From Mycogone perniciosa (taxonomy: Eukaryota > Ascomycota > Sordariomycetes > Hypocreales > Hypocreaceae): a stretch of DNA of 64,000 nucleotides. The first letter of the stretch is position 1; each line of letters opens with the position of its first letter. The notes under the pieces are model-generated. The model was given only the letters and a program-made list of their open reading frames with translations. It did not search any database and was not told the DNA's origin. The stretch lies in contig JAOALB010000172.1 of NCBI GenBank assembly GCA_025331125.1, forward strand, positions 40,489 to 104,488, written 5' to 3'. The position numbers and the translations under genes are program-made. This document shows, in pieces, positions 21,200 through 32,070 of the stretch.

Positions 21200-23137
21200 A
21201 CCGTGCCACGCCCCACTTTTTCGCAGGTTCGGTTTCCTCCCAGCTCATAAGCTGGTGCTCCCTGGCCACCCAGCCACCCTGGCCACCCAGCCATTTTTCC
21301 AAACCTCAACATCTACACCTTCAATAACAGCTTTATATAGCCTGATCCATCTGAAACCTCAAGTCGTTGAAGCCGGCCCTTATTCCTCCATTGACAAGCT
21401 GTTTTTGCAGCTTTAAATACAGTCTTTTTGACCAATTTTATATACTTAGCCTCCATCTCACCAATTACCTTCATTATCTAAACTGTCTTCTTTTCTTCCT
21501 GTTGTGTTATTATATTCCGAGCATTCTCCACTATAAGTGTTCCTCCTGACTTCAAGGGAGTATTCTTACTAGCCCGGCGTTTTCGATTGATATCCTGGGC
21601 AAGCTTGGTCCTAGCTAAATCCCTTTTAACTTAAACCAGCTCTATACCTATTGCTAGAGCCCCAGAGACAAAGCGATCCAGATTATATAAAAGCCCTTCA
21701 TAAATAGCTGAGACTGTAGAAGCTGTATATTGAATATCTTCAGCCAATTTATTTAATTGACGAAGTGTAACTGGTGTTTGAAAAGGCGAGGATCCTTGGT
21801 TGTAATATGTATTTGAAGGTAGAGGTGTAACCTCTTTTAGCATTCGATTCTCTATAAGTGAAAGAACTTTAAGAGGATTAAATGGTGAGATTCCGGTCTT
21901 TTTAAAAGCAGAAGAAATAGTCAAGGATTTAAAGGTTTATTTTCGAATTCCTTGGATTATACTCAAGAACTCAATTTTCGTAATATTCATACACCCATCT
22001 CGAATAATAAGATCCAGAGCTTTAGCATGATATCCTTTCATTGGCTGGAAAATAGCCACATCAAGAGGTTGAAGAAGGTGTGTAAGATGAGGAGGTAAAG
22101 CAAAAGGTATAATGTTATTCTTACTACAATATTGAATGAATTCGTATATGTGATGCGAGCCATGGCCATCAAGGATAAAGAGACGTTTGGCCCCTTTCTA
22201 GACCTTTTTAGAGTGATGATTAAAGTGCTGTAGCCATTCGTATATTAATTCATCATTAGTATATCCAGAAGGGGATACTCCAATACAGGAATCAAGCTCC
22301 AATTCCTCAACTTCATACCATCTCTTCATCAAAGTTTTGCCAGATAAAATAAAAAAGAGAGGAATAAATGATCCCCCGGCTGAAATGGCTTCAATTGCAG
22401 TTGCTGACTCCCGATTTTCTGGAAGACCGAAGTAATAAGACCTCTTTCTTTTCGTAATAATAAGATGGTCTTTCCCTATTCCAATCCGGAAGCCAGTCTC
22501 ATCCATGTTCTAGATATTATCTGGGACAATACTTTCAGTCTTAATGACTTTCTGAAGTATATTATACCATTCTGTAATAACAGGGATACTCTCAGATAAA
22601 GCATGGTTTGTATCAAGCTTCTTTTGGGTCATAAGGCGGTATTTATGGCGTTTAATGAAGCGGTCAATCCAGTTTTTCCCAACTGTTGGGGGGTTGTCTC
22701 GTTGGGCTAATAATGCCCTCTCACGAAGAATGCAATTTGCAGCATCAACCACAAATTCCCGGCGCACAGCAAGGTTGATATTATCAAGACGATCGATATA
22801 GCTGCATAAAGCATTTTCTTCTGGTTGCGAAAGCTTCATATTAGTGTATTAACGGCCAGTAAAGGGGGGATTGCCAGCAAGACGACTTCGTAAACGGCTA
22901 CGCGGCACATTGAATTGACGAGCAACAACCGTAATTTTAGTGCCAGGGTTTGCATTAAGGTAATTAATAGCTAATTGGATATTCTGTTCCATAGCGATAT
23001 AAAGGGTTGAGGCTATATTGATCGAGAAAATAGAGTAAAAAGGTTGAAGGGTTGGAAAAATGGCTGGGTGGCCAGGGAGCACCAGCTTATGAGCTGGGAG
23101 GAAACCGAACCTGCGAAAAAGTGGGGCGTGGCACGGT
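21200..23137 (-). mobile_element. Pogo/Fot1-type DNA transposon, complete ends, inactive
   Basis: Terminal inverted repeats of about 77 bp begin ACCGTGCCACGCC on the left (21200) and end with its reverse complement at 23137. TA dinucleotides at 21198-21199 and 23138-23139 give the TA target duplication typical of Tc1/mariner-pogo elements. The left repeat carries an extra 17-bp tandem copy of CCCTGGCCACCCAGCCA. The element is 1938 bp and contains one minus-strand transposase reading, broken by stops. The interior is AT-rich while the TIRs are GC-rich and nearly identical. Confidence 0.92.
21313..22992 (-). pseudogene. Pogo/Tigger-like DDE transposase, RIP-type nonsense
   Basis: Read in one minus-strand frame from ATG at 22992, the protein has an N-terminal psq/HTH segment (VARQFNVPRSRLRSRL), then a CENP-B/Tc5-type helix-turn-helix (ANCILRERALLAQ, WIDRFIKRH), then the DDE core (MDETGFRIG with the first Asp; LFILDGHGSHH with the second; PHLTHLLQPLDVAIFQPMK). 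In-frame stops interrupt it at 22849-22851, 22510-22512, 22198-22200, 21937-21939 and 21631-21633. Each replaces a codon (CAA, CAG or TGG) that a single C-to-T or G-to-A change would turn into TAA or TAG. The frame itself is not shifted, so the damage is base substitution only, as expected for RIP. Confidence 0.88.
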
Positions 23138-23701
23138 TAGTGTATAATATCTCTCCAAGTCACATATCTACAAAGGTATTGTCGAAAACCTTCAAGTGCT
23201 ACAAAAGGGAACAGGAGCGGTTCATCTCTGGATTTGCTACATGCTTCACATGCTTTCAGAGAATCAAGAGGGTATTCCCACCACGCGCCGCAACGATGTC
23301 TTCCCCTGAGGAATGGAAATTGAAGCCAGCAAGCGGTTGGGGCAAGGCGAAGTTGCCGGATTGAGGTTACGCAACAGGGGCGTATGCCGCTTGTATCCCG
23401 AAGTTGGCGTGGAAATAGCAAGAAATGACCCACGCGAGGAAAAAGGGGTCAGGGGGGAAAAGTCATCAGAGAAACACGAGAAAGGCCCAACAAAACGAAT
23501 ACACACATCAATCAGCAATTTTTGCTGGTCCCCAATAGATTGACCCCATTGTGATGCACACGCCTCCTTCACGCATCTAACAGAAGTCAGTGGTTGACAG
23601 CATAATCCTACACAATCCTGCCACGCAGCATAACACAATAAAAGCTATCAATAAACTTCTCATCTTAAAAGCTCAGAAAAGCACCCACCAGCGCCCCTCT
23701 A
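23138..23701. other. Intergenic, no gene seen
   Basis: The stretch lies between the transposon end and the 3' end of the ABC transporter. Overlapping frames on both strands lack family content. It presumably includes the transporter's 3' untranslated region. Confidence 0.5.
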
Positions 23702-26700
23702 TTACTCCATCTGCCTAAAACGCTGGAATGCCGCTGGCTCTAGGTCTTCGATGACTTCCTGTAATCCACCATCTGCCATTCGTGCCACAACATCCCTTCC
23801 AACTTTTGTGTGCTCCTCCAAGGCACCAAGTCTATGTGCAAAAATGATGACAGTGTGGCCCTTTTCTGTAAACTCATCGTCAATGATACGATAGATGGTG
23901 GATTCTGTAGTGGTATCGAGGGAGGATGTGACTTCGTCTAAGATAATCACGGGTTTTAGTCCTGAACGTTGTAATGAACTGACTTTGATAAGTGCTCGGC
24001 ATAGTGCAAATAGTTGGTACTGCCCTACAGAGAGCTCCTGGAACAGCGAGACCTTCTGGTCAAGGATTGGGTGTTCTTCGAAGCCTGAGATATTGATGAC
24101 GGTCGTCATCTCTTCCCCAAACTGCGTGTCGCCCTCGAAGAAATGCGACCACAATCCTGCTTTTGTTAATGCAGAAGTAAGGACGTCGTCTGATACTGCG
24201 GCATCTGGGTCTAGGTTGAAGCGCAAGGTCTCGTTGGACAAAAGAAGAGGGTCTTGAGACACCGCGATGAAGCACCGTTGTCGTAGCAAATCTAGCCTCA
24301 CTTGCTTGATATCGATACCAGCTAACTCGATCTTGCCGGATTGCAGCTCTAGAAGCCGTAAGAGGGTTAATAGTAACGTGCTTTTACCACTAAAATGCAG
24401 AGTGAGTCACCAGATAAATAAGCTGTGCCGTTTGTAGTGACTCACCTGCCTGTACGCCCACAGACGACGAGTTTCTGACCTGCGGTAATATTCAGGCTCA
24501 GATTCCGCAGAGCAACATACCCAGATCTAGATTTTGCACCTGTCAGCTACCAGTAAGAATTTCTTTCTTCAGGATACGTACTGGTAGGATGCAGTGATGT
24601 TTTTGAATTCGACATGTCCTCCGGAAGGCCAGTTTTTAGGGGGTTCCAAGCTCCAAGCCTCTCCACCCTCAAACGGAGTCATTTTCTCGAGTGTTTTCAA
24701 GCGAGCAATGGCACTGAGAGAAGTTTCTAGTGTAGTCCAACTCTCCACGAGTTTCAGCAATGTTGTGCTTGCTACGAGCATAATGTTGAGTGCAATTCCG
24801 ACTTGTGCACCACTCACATGCTCTCGAAATACTACAGCTATAGCAACAACACTTGTTGCAACAGCCGCAGCCAAAAGATCTAAGACGATGTTGAGCCACC
24901 TCTGCAGACATAAAAGGAGAAATTCAGGACGCTGGGAGTTGTCGACGCTTAGTATGTTGTCCTGTATTACGGCTCTAGACCAGCCAAACGACCGTATTGT
25001 TTCGAGACCCTCGACCTGGCAAACTATGATCAGGTGCTCATAGCAATCAAGTGTTAAATACTCACAGATTCCGAGAAACTCGAGAAAACCCCTGCCCGGG
25101 CCTCCAGCTCCAAAAGTCGGAGTTGCCTTGACGTCCGAAGATAAACCTTTTGGACAACATAGACCAAAAGCATACAAGCCAGTAAAGACACTGTGAGCCA
25201 TTTTTCGGCCATGCAAAGAAGTATAATCTGCATGATGGGCTTGAAAGTTTCTGAAAGTTTTGTTACCTTAAGACCTTTTTGAAAGAGTAAATTTGATACC
25301 TACGAGTTACAACAGTCTGAAGTGCTGATGGCAACTGCTGGTTAATAAGCTGAATGTCTTGACTAAATCTAAACATCAACCATTAGCATTCATCTGCGTA
25401 TGCGAACATAGACCTTTACCTATTTAATATTGAGCCATTATCGGTTTTGGAGAAATAGGACAAGGGAGCGCTATTTATTATTAGCTATTCTTGGATGATC
25501 CTGCTAGGGTCTTGAAAATGAGACATAATAACCTCGTTACAATGTGTAAAAGACGTTGATGTAACCGCGACCCAGATTGTGGAGCAAGTCGGATAAGAAT
25601 GGACCTGCTGGGCTTTCAATAACAATGAGTGGCTGGAAATCTGCGGGAAACCTACCACATCTGAGCGCTGGTCAACATCCAGGACATGGTTGATAGAAAG
25701 AGAAATCCACCAACGTAGAACGTAGTGTTTCTGCTCCCTGACTCTGTCCATAACTGGAACCAGTATTGAGGAGAAGTTATGAAGAAAGCATATAATACAG
25801 TGCTGGTGATAAGAAAGAAAAGGTTCATAAAATCAATGAAACCCAAATAGTAACCTGCGCTCATATTAGTTGCATCCATAGATATGAGAGGGGAAATCAC
25901 CATATAGAGCGGGATCACCGCTCTGTCTTGCAAGGTCTATTTCAGTGTCATCTTTTGCTCGCAATTGGGCGCTGGGTTTATCAAGGTTTGCTGACAGGAC
26001 GGCGTTGTCCTTGATGTGATGGCTGGAAGAGAACTTTGCTATGGATGCAGGTTTTATCTTGATGTTCTGCCAATTCCCTTGATCCACAATTCCATGATCC
26101 CCCAGAACCACAATGTGATCCGCAGATTGGAAGTACTGAGCTATCTAGAAGTAAGTCAGTAAGCTGGAGAATGGGAAAGGAAGAACTTACACGAATTAGA
26201 AACGAGGACCACAGTAGCCTTCAGCCGTTGAATTAAACCAGTAGGCCCAAATAGATTAGCAAAGACAGTTTGCTCTGTTTCGCCATCTAGTCCACTGAAG
26301 GTGTCCAACAGAAGTATGTTGCATCTTGCAAATAATGCACGTGCGAGTGTCTGCAATTGTTAACTCAGTATATATCTGGCAGTGCTGAGAAACATACCAC
26401 TCGCTGCCTCTGTCCTCCAGACAAATTGAGCCCCCTACTTCCAATTTGTGTCTGATCTCCATCGGGAAAGGAATCGACGTCATGAGTGAGACAACATATA
26501 TTTGTTACCTCATGATACCATCTTTCATGATCTTGGTCACTAGCACTGTAAATTTCAGTAGCACCGTAAATAACTTCCTTGATAGTCCCATTAGGTAGCC
26601 ACGGTTTCTGAGCACAGTATGCTATCTGTCGTGTTGACAGACTAATTGACCCATGGGCTGGGACTACTTCTCCAAGCATAGCGCGCAACAAAGTCGATTT

Positions 26701-28798
26701 CCCGCTGCCAGTAGGACCCGATATAATGGCCAGTGATCCGGCGGCTACTTCAATGTTGATGTTCTCCAAGACAAGCTGTTTATGGCCGATTCTTAGTTGA
26801 CGGATTTGAACAGCGGGGCTAGGTTTTGTTAAGTGGCTAGATGCCGGGTCCCAGGACAAGTTGTGCAGAGTACTTCTAGGTAGTGTTCCACGATTGGCTT
26901 GTAAAGATTGTCGAAGTAAAAATGCTTGGATTCTCTCGAATCCAGAGAATGCTGCTACTGCGCGCGGCACAATAGTCATGACCATGTTTGCAGGATGTGT
27001 GACCATGCTCAAGATGGCCATGGTGGTGAATGCCGTTTCTATATCCAGGTTGCCGCCACGAGCGACTGATACCACAGCAAAAATAACAAGTGTGATAGCT
27101 GGAGAGAATATCCCGAGCGTATTGGCTATATTTACGTCAGCCTATACGTAAATGTCAAAGCCATTCAGTGCTCAACAAACCAGACGCGTTGTAGTAAACC
27201 ATAATCCATCTAAGTTTCGAGGCTGCCCAGAGCTCCTCTTTCCGAAGCTCTTGAATACGACGTGTAAGATTGTGTTGGAATCCAAGCATTTTAACGACTT
27301 TCATTGCGCTTAGCACAGAGCTTGTAGCAGCTATGCGATTTTGTGTTGCGTTGTTCCAAGCCTTTTGGCGAGGCTGTGAATACTTTGCAACAAATCGACT
27401 CATGTACGAACATACTACACATTTCAGTTTCAAGTCGAAGAGCTATGGGAATATACTCACAATAGATCAAAAAGAGCGGAAGAGGCCAGATCCAACCCAC
27501 TTGGCTAGCTAGAAGCCCTATACCAATCAGTACTTCAATGACTTGGGCCCATGTTTCGTGGACCATTTCGGCAATCCCATCAGGACTATCCGCATCAGTA
27601 CTCATGAGTGTAGTGGCCTCGCCGTTGTCGTAAGCGATGCTAGGTGACTTCATCGCCTTTTCATGAATAAGCCCCACGAGGGTGCTTCTGGTCATGAGTT
27701 TCAGTGTGTTTATGCGGTGTTGGTACACAGCTGTTGATACCTGAAGTTGAACGTTAGCGCCCGGGGAGAGAAAACAGGGATTGGACCTTACGGCAAGGCC
27801 AACATATATAGCCACAGCTGATACAACAAGCCAAAATCCATAGCTGCTTTTTGCGCCCCCAGGATATGCCACAACGTATCTGATAGACTCTTTGACCAAG
27901 GTAGGCTGAGAATAGCGAAAGACGATCAGGAATATTCGAGGCATAACGGCAGCAAAAAATGGACCCTTCAGACATTTCATTAAAGCTAGAGGTAAACTCA
28001 TCTTCGTTTCGGGCTTGGCTAGTCTTGTGAGAAGTAAGAAGACAAGTGTTTCGGGGTCCCTGCCTAACCTCGCTGAGACCATGCTTGAAGTATTGCCTCT
28101 CTTGTGAACTCTGGCTTCATGTTTTGACTGAGGGGTGGCGAATCTTGGTTGATGAGGATATTCTTGTACCCTTGAAGAAGAATTGGATTGATCCATATAA
28201 ACAAAACCCTACTAAAGACGCCGTAGAGCTCCTCGGGAGATTGGTGCTTCCCGAGAGCACTGAATGCCGGGCGCTTGGCGCAACACTCAAGCACCAAAAG
28301 AGCCGAGTGTATGCAACAACGAAGAAGCACCGGACGTGAGGTATTCGCGAGTTTACCGGCCTTGGAGGGCATAAGTAGGTAGATGGTATCGCACAGTATA
28401 GATGCAAGAAGATATAGCGTAGCTAGATCTGAAGCTCTATGAGACCGATGTTGCTCCTGGAGTAGAAGCAGGCCCAGGCCCAGCGCAGCAAGTATTGAAG
28501 CAAATAGCGAGACCAACAGGTTGGTCTTCTGCTGAACATCCAAGCTTGAGACTTTTGTCCAATATGAGGACAATATGGCTGAGAGCAATACTCCAAGAGC
28601 CTAAGGTCGGGTATTAGATACAAAATTCGGAATCTTGGCGGGAGGGGTACTGACGGCCTTGAAGGGCCCTTGCCAATTTGGAGTAATTCTAATGCTAGAG
28701 TTACGAAGCTTCCAGAGTCTGACAGGGAGAATTAATAGAAATAATGCGGCACATATTGTAGATACAGTATGTAAAACATTTGTGGGCTCTGGGGCCAT
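23702..28798 (-). CDS. ABC-C (MRP-type) multidrug/conjugate transporter, 16 exons
   Basis: Exons at 28798-28655, 28600-28069, 28018-27792, 27740-27461, 27414-27181, 27125-26398, 26350-26191, 26140-25901, 25854-25656, 25607-25533, 25470-25420, 25368-25304, 25250-25066, 25015-24582, 24526-24446 and 24389-23702 join in phase to 1440 residues. The order is N-terminal membrane segments, TMD1 (QRAKPETKMSLP), NBD1 with Walker A GPTGSGKSTLL and signature LSGGQRQRV, then TMD2 (APLSYFSKTDNGS) and NBD2 with Walker A GRTGSGKSTLL (split by an intron), signature LSVGQ and Walker B VIILDEVTSSLD, with His in FAHRL. NBD1 Walker B reads ILLLDTFSGLD, where relatives usually have an extra Asp (LLLDDTFS). The first exon starts inside the usual TMD0, so the N-terminus is short or an exon upstream is missing. 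Expected: ATP-driven export of organic anions, drugs or conjugates across plasma or vacuolar membrane. Substrate unknown; no cluster context. Confidence 0.93.
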
Positions 28799-29190
28799 TG
28801 TGACTGCCTCGGAGGTTCCGCTCTAGATCAGCAACAGTGAAACGATGCTGTTGTCAATGCGTCGTGCGAAGATCTTCTTGCAGATGAAATGGCTGATAAG
28901 TGAAACGCCCATTCAAAGGTATAGAATGAGTGGCCAATAGAATAGCAAGTCGTAGCAGCTAAGGCACACACTATTAGAATTGGTTCAAGATTGACCTCAG
29001 AAGCCCCTTGCCGTAACCAGGCTGCTAGGTGTCTTCCAGCTTTCCCCGCGAGTGGGTACGCTTACGCGGCCCACAGTAGAGATTCATGCAGGTAAGGATG
29101 CTGCCAGCTAATATTGAGTATTGAATACCAGGCGGCCGATAGCACATATGAAATGTTTATTAGTCGGTTAGTGAATGTACTACAATGTTG
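28799..29190. other. Intergenic, no gene seen
   Basis: The upstream region of the ABC transporter. No further N-terminal exon of the transporter could be identified with confidence here. Confidence 0.45.
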
Positions 29191-29838
29191 TCACTCCCAA
29201 TAGGTTTCTCCCTCTTCTATATCTAATCCTTCTTCCTCTCCTTCATCGTCCTCTTCATCCTCCTGATTATTTTCAGCGTTATCGCCCACAGCAGCATGGC
29301 AATCTAGACTAGGCTCGCTGATATAGGGATAATCTGCTTTGAACAGCATGTCCTGAAGCGAATTGGACTTTAAATACTTCTTCGCTGCTTTCGGGTACTT
29401 TTGCCTAATCTTTTGAAGGAATCTGGGGATATTTGATCCCGTTAACTCATGTTCTGTCTCCAATTTCGTCAGAGCTGTTGGCAGCGACGTCGTAGGATTG
29501 TTCAACGACCCGGGCCGCTCAAAGCTACCGTCTTCTTTGAAGGTTAACCGTGGGTCGAAGACGCGTTTTACCACATCATAACGATCTCGAACTCTTTGGA
29601 AGTTCACCGTGCCCGTTACAAACGGAATGGAATGCCATGCATCTACCGGTCTATCGAGCGCCTGGACCGGCCTCGCTGAAAGATAGGAGAGGATAATTGC
29701 GGTAGAAATCTCGAAGCTGACGCCGGGCAACGAGCTCTCGGGACATTGATGGGCGTTGCGACGGGGACAGCAGCTGAAGTTGAAGTTGATGAGACGGCTG
29801 CATCTTCCCATTCCACATCGCCACAGGCTACAGAGCAA
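29191..29838 (-). CDS. Uncharacterised protein with acidic C-terminal tail
   Basis: An open frame of 215 codons on the minus strand. From about residue 55 the protein reads like a real globular segment (FEISTAIILSYL, DAWHSIPFVTGTVNFQRV, YDVVKRVFDPRLTF), followed by basic KYPKAAKKYLKS and a terminal acidic run of Glu and Asp (EDEEDDEGEEEG). No domain is recognised. The first 40 residues are cysteine-rich and look unlike the rest, so the true start may be elsewhere or the N-terminus may be spliced from the overlapping frame that begins at 29906. It is a hypothetical protein or a gene fragment; function is unknown. Confidence 0.45.
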   Translation of the reverse strand: MLCSLWRCGMGRCSRLINFNFSCCPRRNAHQCPESSLPGVSFEISTAIILSYLSARPVQALDRPVDAWHSIPFVTGTVNFQRVRDRYDVVKRVFDPRLTFKEDGSFERPGSLNNPTTSLPTALTKLETEHELTGSNIPRFLQKIRQKYPKAAKKYLKSNSLQDMLFKADYPYISEPSLDCHAAVGDNAENNQEDEEDDEGEEEGLDIEEGETYWE

Positions 29839-30221
29839 TGAGCCAAAGAGAAGATCTCATTGGCTACATGATGTCCCGAGACTACTGACGCCCTCTGCTT
29901 GACCACTGGATCCCTTGAACCCGAGCATCAATGCCGGCGGTTTAAACAAAGGGCCTTGACGGTGTAAGAGTACAGCAAGTCGTCAGTCAGTAGGTGATGG
30001 ACCCAGCTTCAAGTCAGTCGCAGAGTCAGTGCGATGATATGCTTGTCACGCTGATATGGGCGCGTATCTCGAACAAATTGCTGGAATTGTACGGCAGTGC
30101 CGTCGACCAGCTCATAGCGAACCATCATTGCGATGGTATCCAGGTAGTAGGCCAACAACCCTCAACTTGCATACCCTATCTAGATGATATATATCAACAT
30201 AGCTTGACCAAGTTCTCTATA
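29839..30221. other. Intergenic, no gene seen
   Basis: A plus-strand open frame beginning at 29994 extends antisense into the BTB gene. It has no family support and is not called. Confidence 0.5.
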
Positions 30222-31347
30222 TCAAGTGTGCTTGCAGCGGCACTTTTTGCAACGCAGAATGCACTCAATCGGGTCTATGTAAGGTTGGAAGTCAGCGTCG
30301 CAACTCGTGTTTCTGCAATAATCTGTCTCCCTCAGTTTTGCCATGGCAAGCATCATTCTCATGATGCGGGCGTCTTTTTCTTCAATTTCCCTATCCTTCA
30401 CGACAATTTCTTCTGTGAGGCTCGCCTCTTCAAATTCATGTTGAAGCTTGCTCACCTCGAGCTTGGTCATGAGGGATTCGATGGTTGCGGCACAATTCTT
30501 CAAAATCTTGGCCGAGAACTCCGACAAAATGTCTAAACTCTCAAATTCATCCCAATCTTGGATCTTCAAGATGTTTTTCTCCACCGACGTGGCGAAAATG
30601 TCCAGAAGCCCTTTGTCTCCTGTTGACTTGATCGCCGCCTCTGTTGCGGCAGGGAGATTTGCCACAACCCATTGTTCACTCCGACCGTCTATTCCAAGAA
30701 GAGTTTCGATCTTCGTATTCGCCAATGAAACAAGTTCATCAAGGCCATAGTAGTCGCCAATTGAGTTGACTTGAATGTGTTCGAACAGAGCCGTCTTTAT
30801 TGCTGGCCTGTATGGCCCCAATGAGATAGGTCTTTCTGAGGACACAGAGTCGGCGTCGTTCTCTTCCACACTACCAAATTGTGGCGTCTCTATTGCTTCA
30901 CCTGTTTCTAAGTCGATCAACTTCACGTCATCCACCGCCATGTGAGCAGGTAAGCATACTTTCCTCTCTCTCACTGTCGTTGCCCAAAGGAGCATCCTGA
31001 ACGTCTCCATATTTATCGATGGGATCATCATAATCGCCGGTGTACATGAACTGGATCATTCGCTTCACGGTACTAGGCTGGAACTTGTCCATCCGAATGA
31101 CATTCGTGTGAGATTCCTGTCAGCACTAAATTTAGTGAAAAGGTAAATCTTCGAGGTGCCGTCATGGCCAAAAGAGTTATATTACCTCGAATGGCCCTCT
31201 GACCGCTGCTTTGATGACTGGTGACTGTTGACAAACGATGACTTTATGGACCTTGAATTCCTCCCCATTGGAAACGAGTGTGAGATCGCTAAATTCTCCA
31301 GAGTCCATCGACTGGACCAGGATTAGAGCTGGAGTCTTTGCCGGCAT
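30222..31347 (-). CDS. BTB/POZ domain protein with C-terminal cysteine cluster
   Basis: Three exons (31347-31186, 31116-30960, 30907-30222) join in phase to 334 residues. The BTB fold spans residues 12 to about 100: SDLTLVSNGEEFKVHKVIVC in exon 1, then IRMDKFQPSTVKRMIQFMYTG in exon 2. After an acidic linker comes the usual fungal helix FEHIQVNSIGDYYGLDELV, then a predicted coiled-coil-like charged stretch near residues 265-300 (EEIVVKDREIEEKD). The C-terminus holds a cysteine cluster (CRNTSC ... CILRCKKCRC), which may bind zinc. BTB proteins serve as adaptors, often for Cullin-3 ubiquitin ligases. The second intron (GTATGC...TTAG) is needed because the frame otherwise closes after the BTB half. 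Start choice: 31347, but an in-frame ATG at 31458 would add 37 residues. Confidence 0.85.
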
Positions 31348-32070
31348 TTCCAAGATGGCATGTGGATTTTTTCTAAACAGAAGGTAAGACAAGGGAAAGG
31401 GCGTTTGAGGTGGAAATACGAAGTATGGGTGTTGGAGATGATGTTGGGCTCCATGCATATGCCCGATGAGGCTGCGCGTTAATAATATCTTAGCGTGCCT
31501 AAAGCAGCTAGAAACGTGAGATCAGGTGACTGTACTTCATATGAGATATTATATAACTACAGAGTAATCCTACTCCGTATTGTTACAATTAAAGGGGTTT
31601 ACTTAGCTACGCCCGGGGTGCGTTTACTGGTGGTTTTTGGGGTTTTGAAACATTGACTTATGGCCTTCCATACTCGTACCTGGTTGAATCGATTGGCTTT
31701 CTGGGTGAAACGGGGCGATCGTGGAGAAACATAGCTTAATACGGATATACGTGGGACATTTTGTATTGTGGTGATACGTACGGACTACTACAAGCCCACA
31801 GATGGGTCAGCCCCGACAACCTCCACACCATGTAGATTCAATCGTCCGCTGATACTATAAAAGCTACTTCGTATACGAAGTACTACTGCTTATTATGCTG
31901 GGTCCGGCATTTCGGGCGCTGAAAGTGGTCTAGCGGCCGCCCCCGGACCTTTCAAACCGACAACCTACTATTATCTACAACCCTTATTCTCCCCCTTCGT
32001 CGGCCGCTCCAACACAAGACTACTCGTAGTCTTCAAGAAAGGTATCCTTAAACACTCCGAATTCTGGTGG
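31348..32070. other. Divergent intergenic region (BTB and Zn2Cys6 promoters)
   Basis: The region separates the minus-strand BTB gene from the plus-strand regulator. It carries a TACTCCGTA at 31571 and no gene. Confidence 0.5.

Noticed and set aside
22992..23082. Upstream start for the pogo transposase at 23082
   Set aside because: It would begin inside or next to the terminal repeat; the start at 22992 begins exactly at the conserved psq helix.
29994..30536. 180-codon plus-strand open frame
   Set aside because: It is antisense to the last exon of the BTB gene, whose reading has domain support; the plus reading has none.
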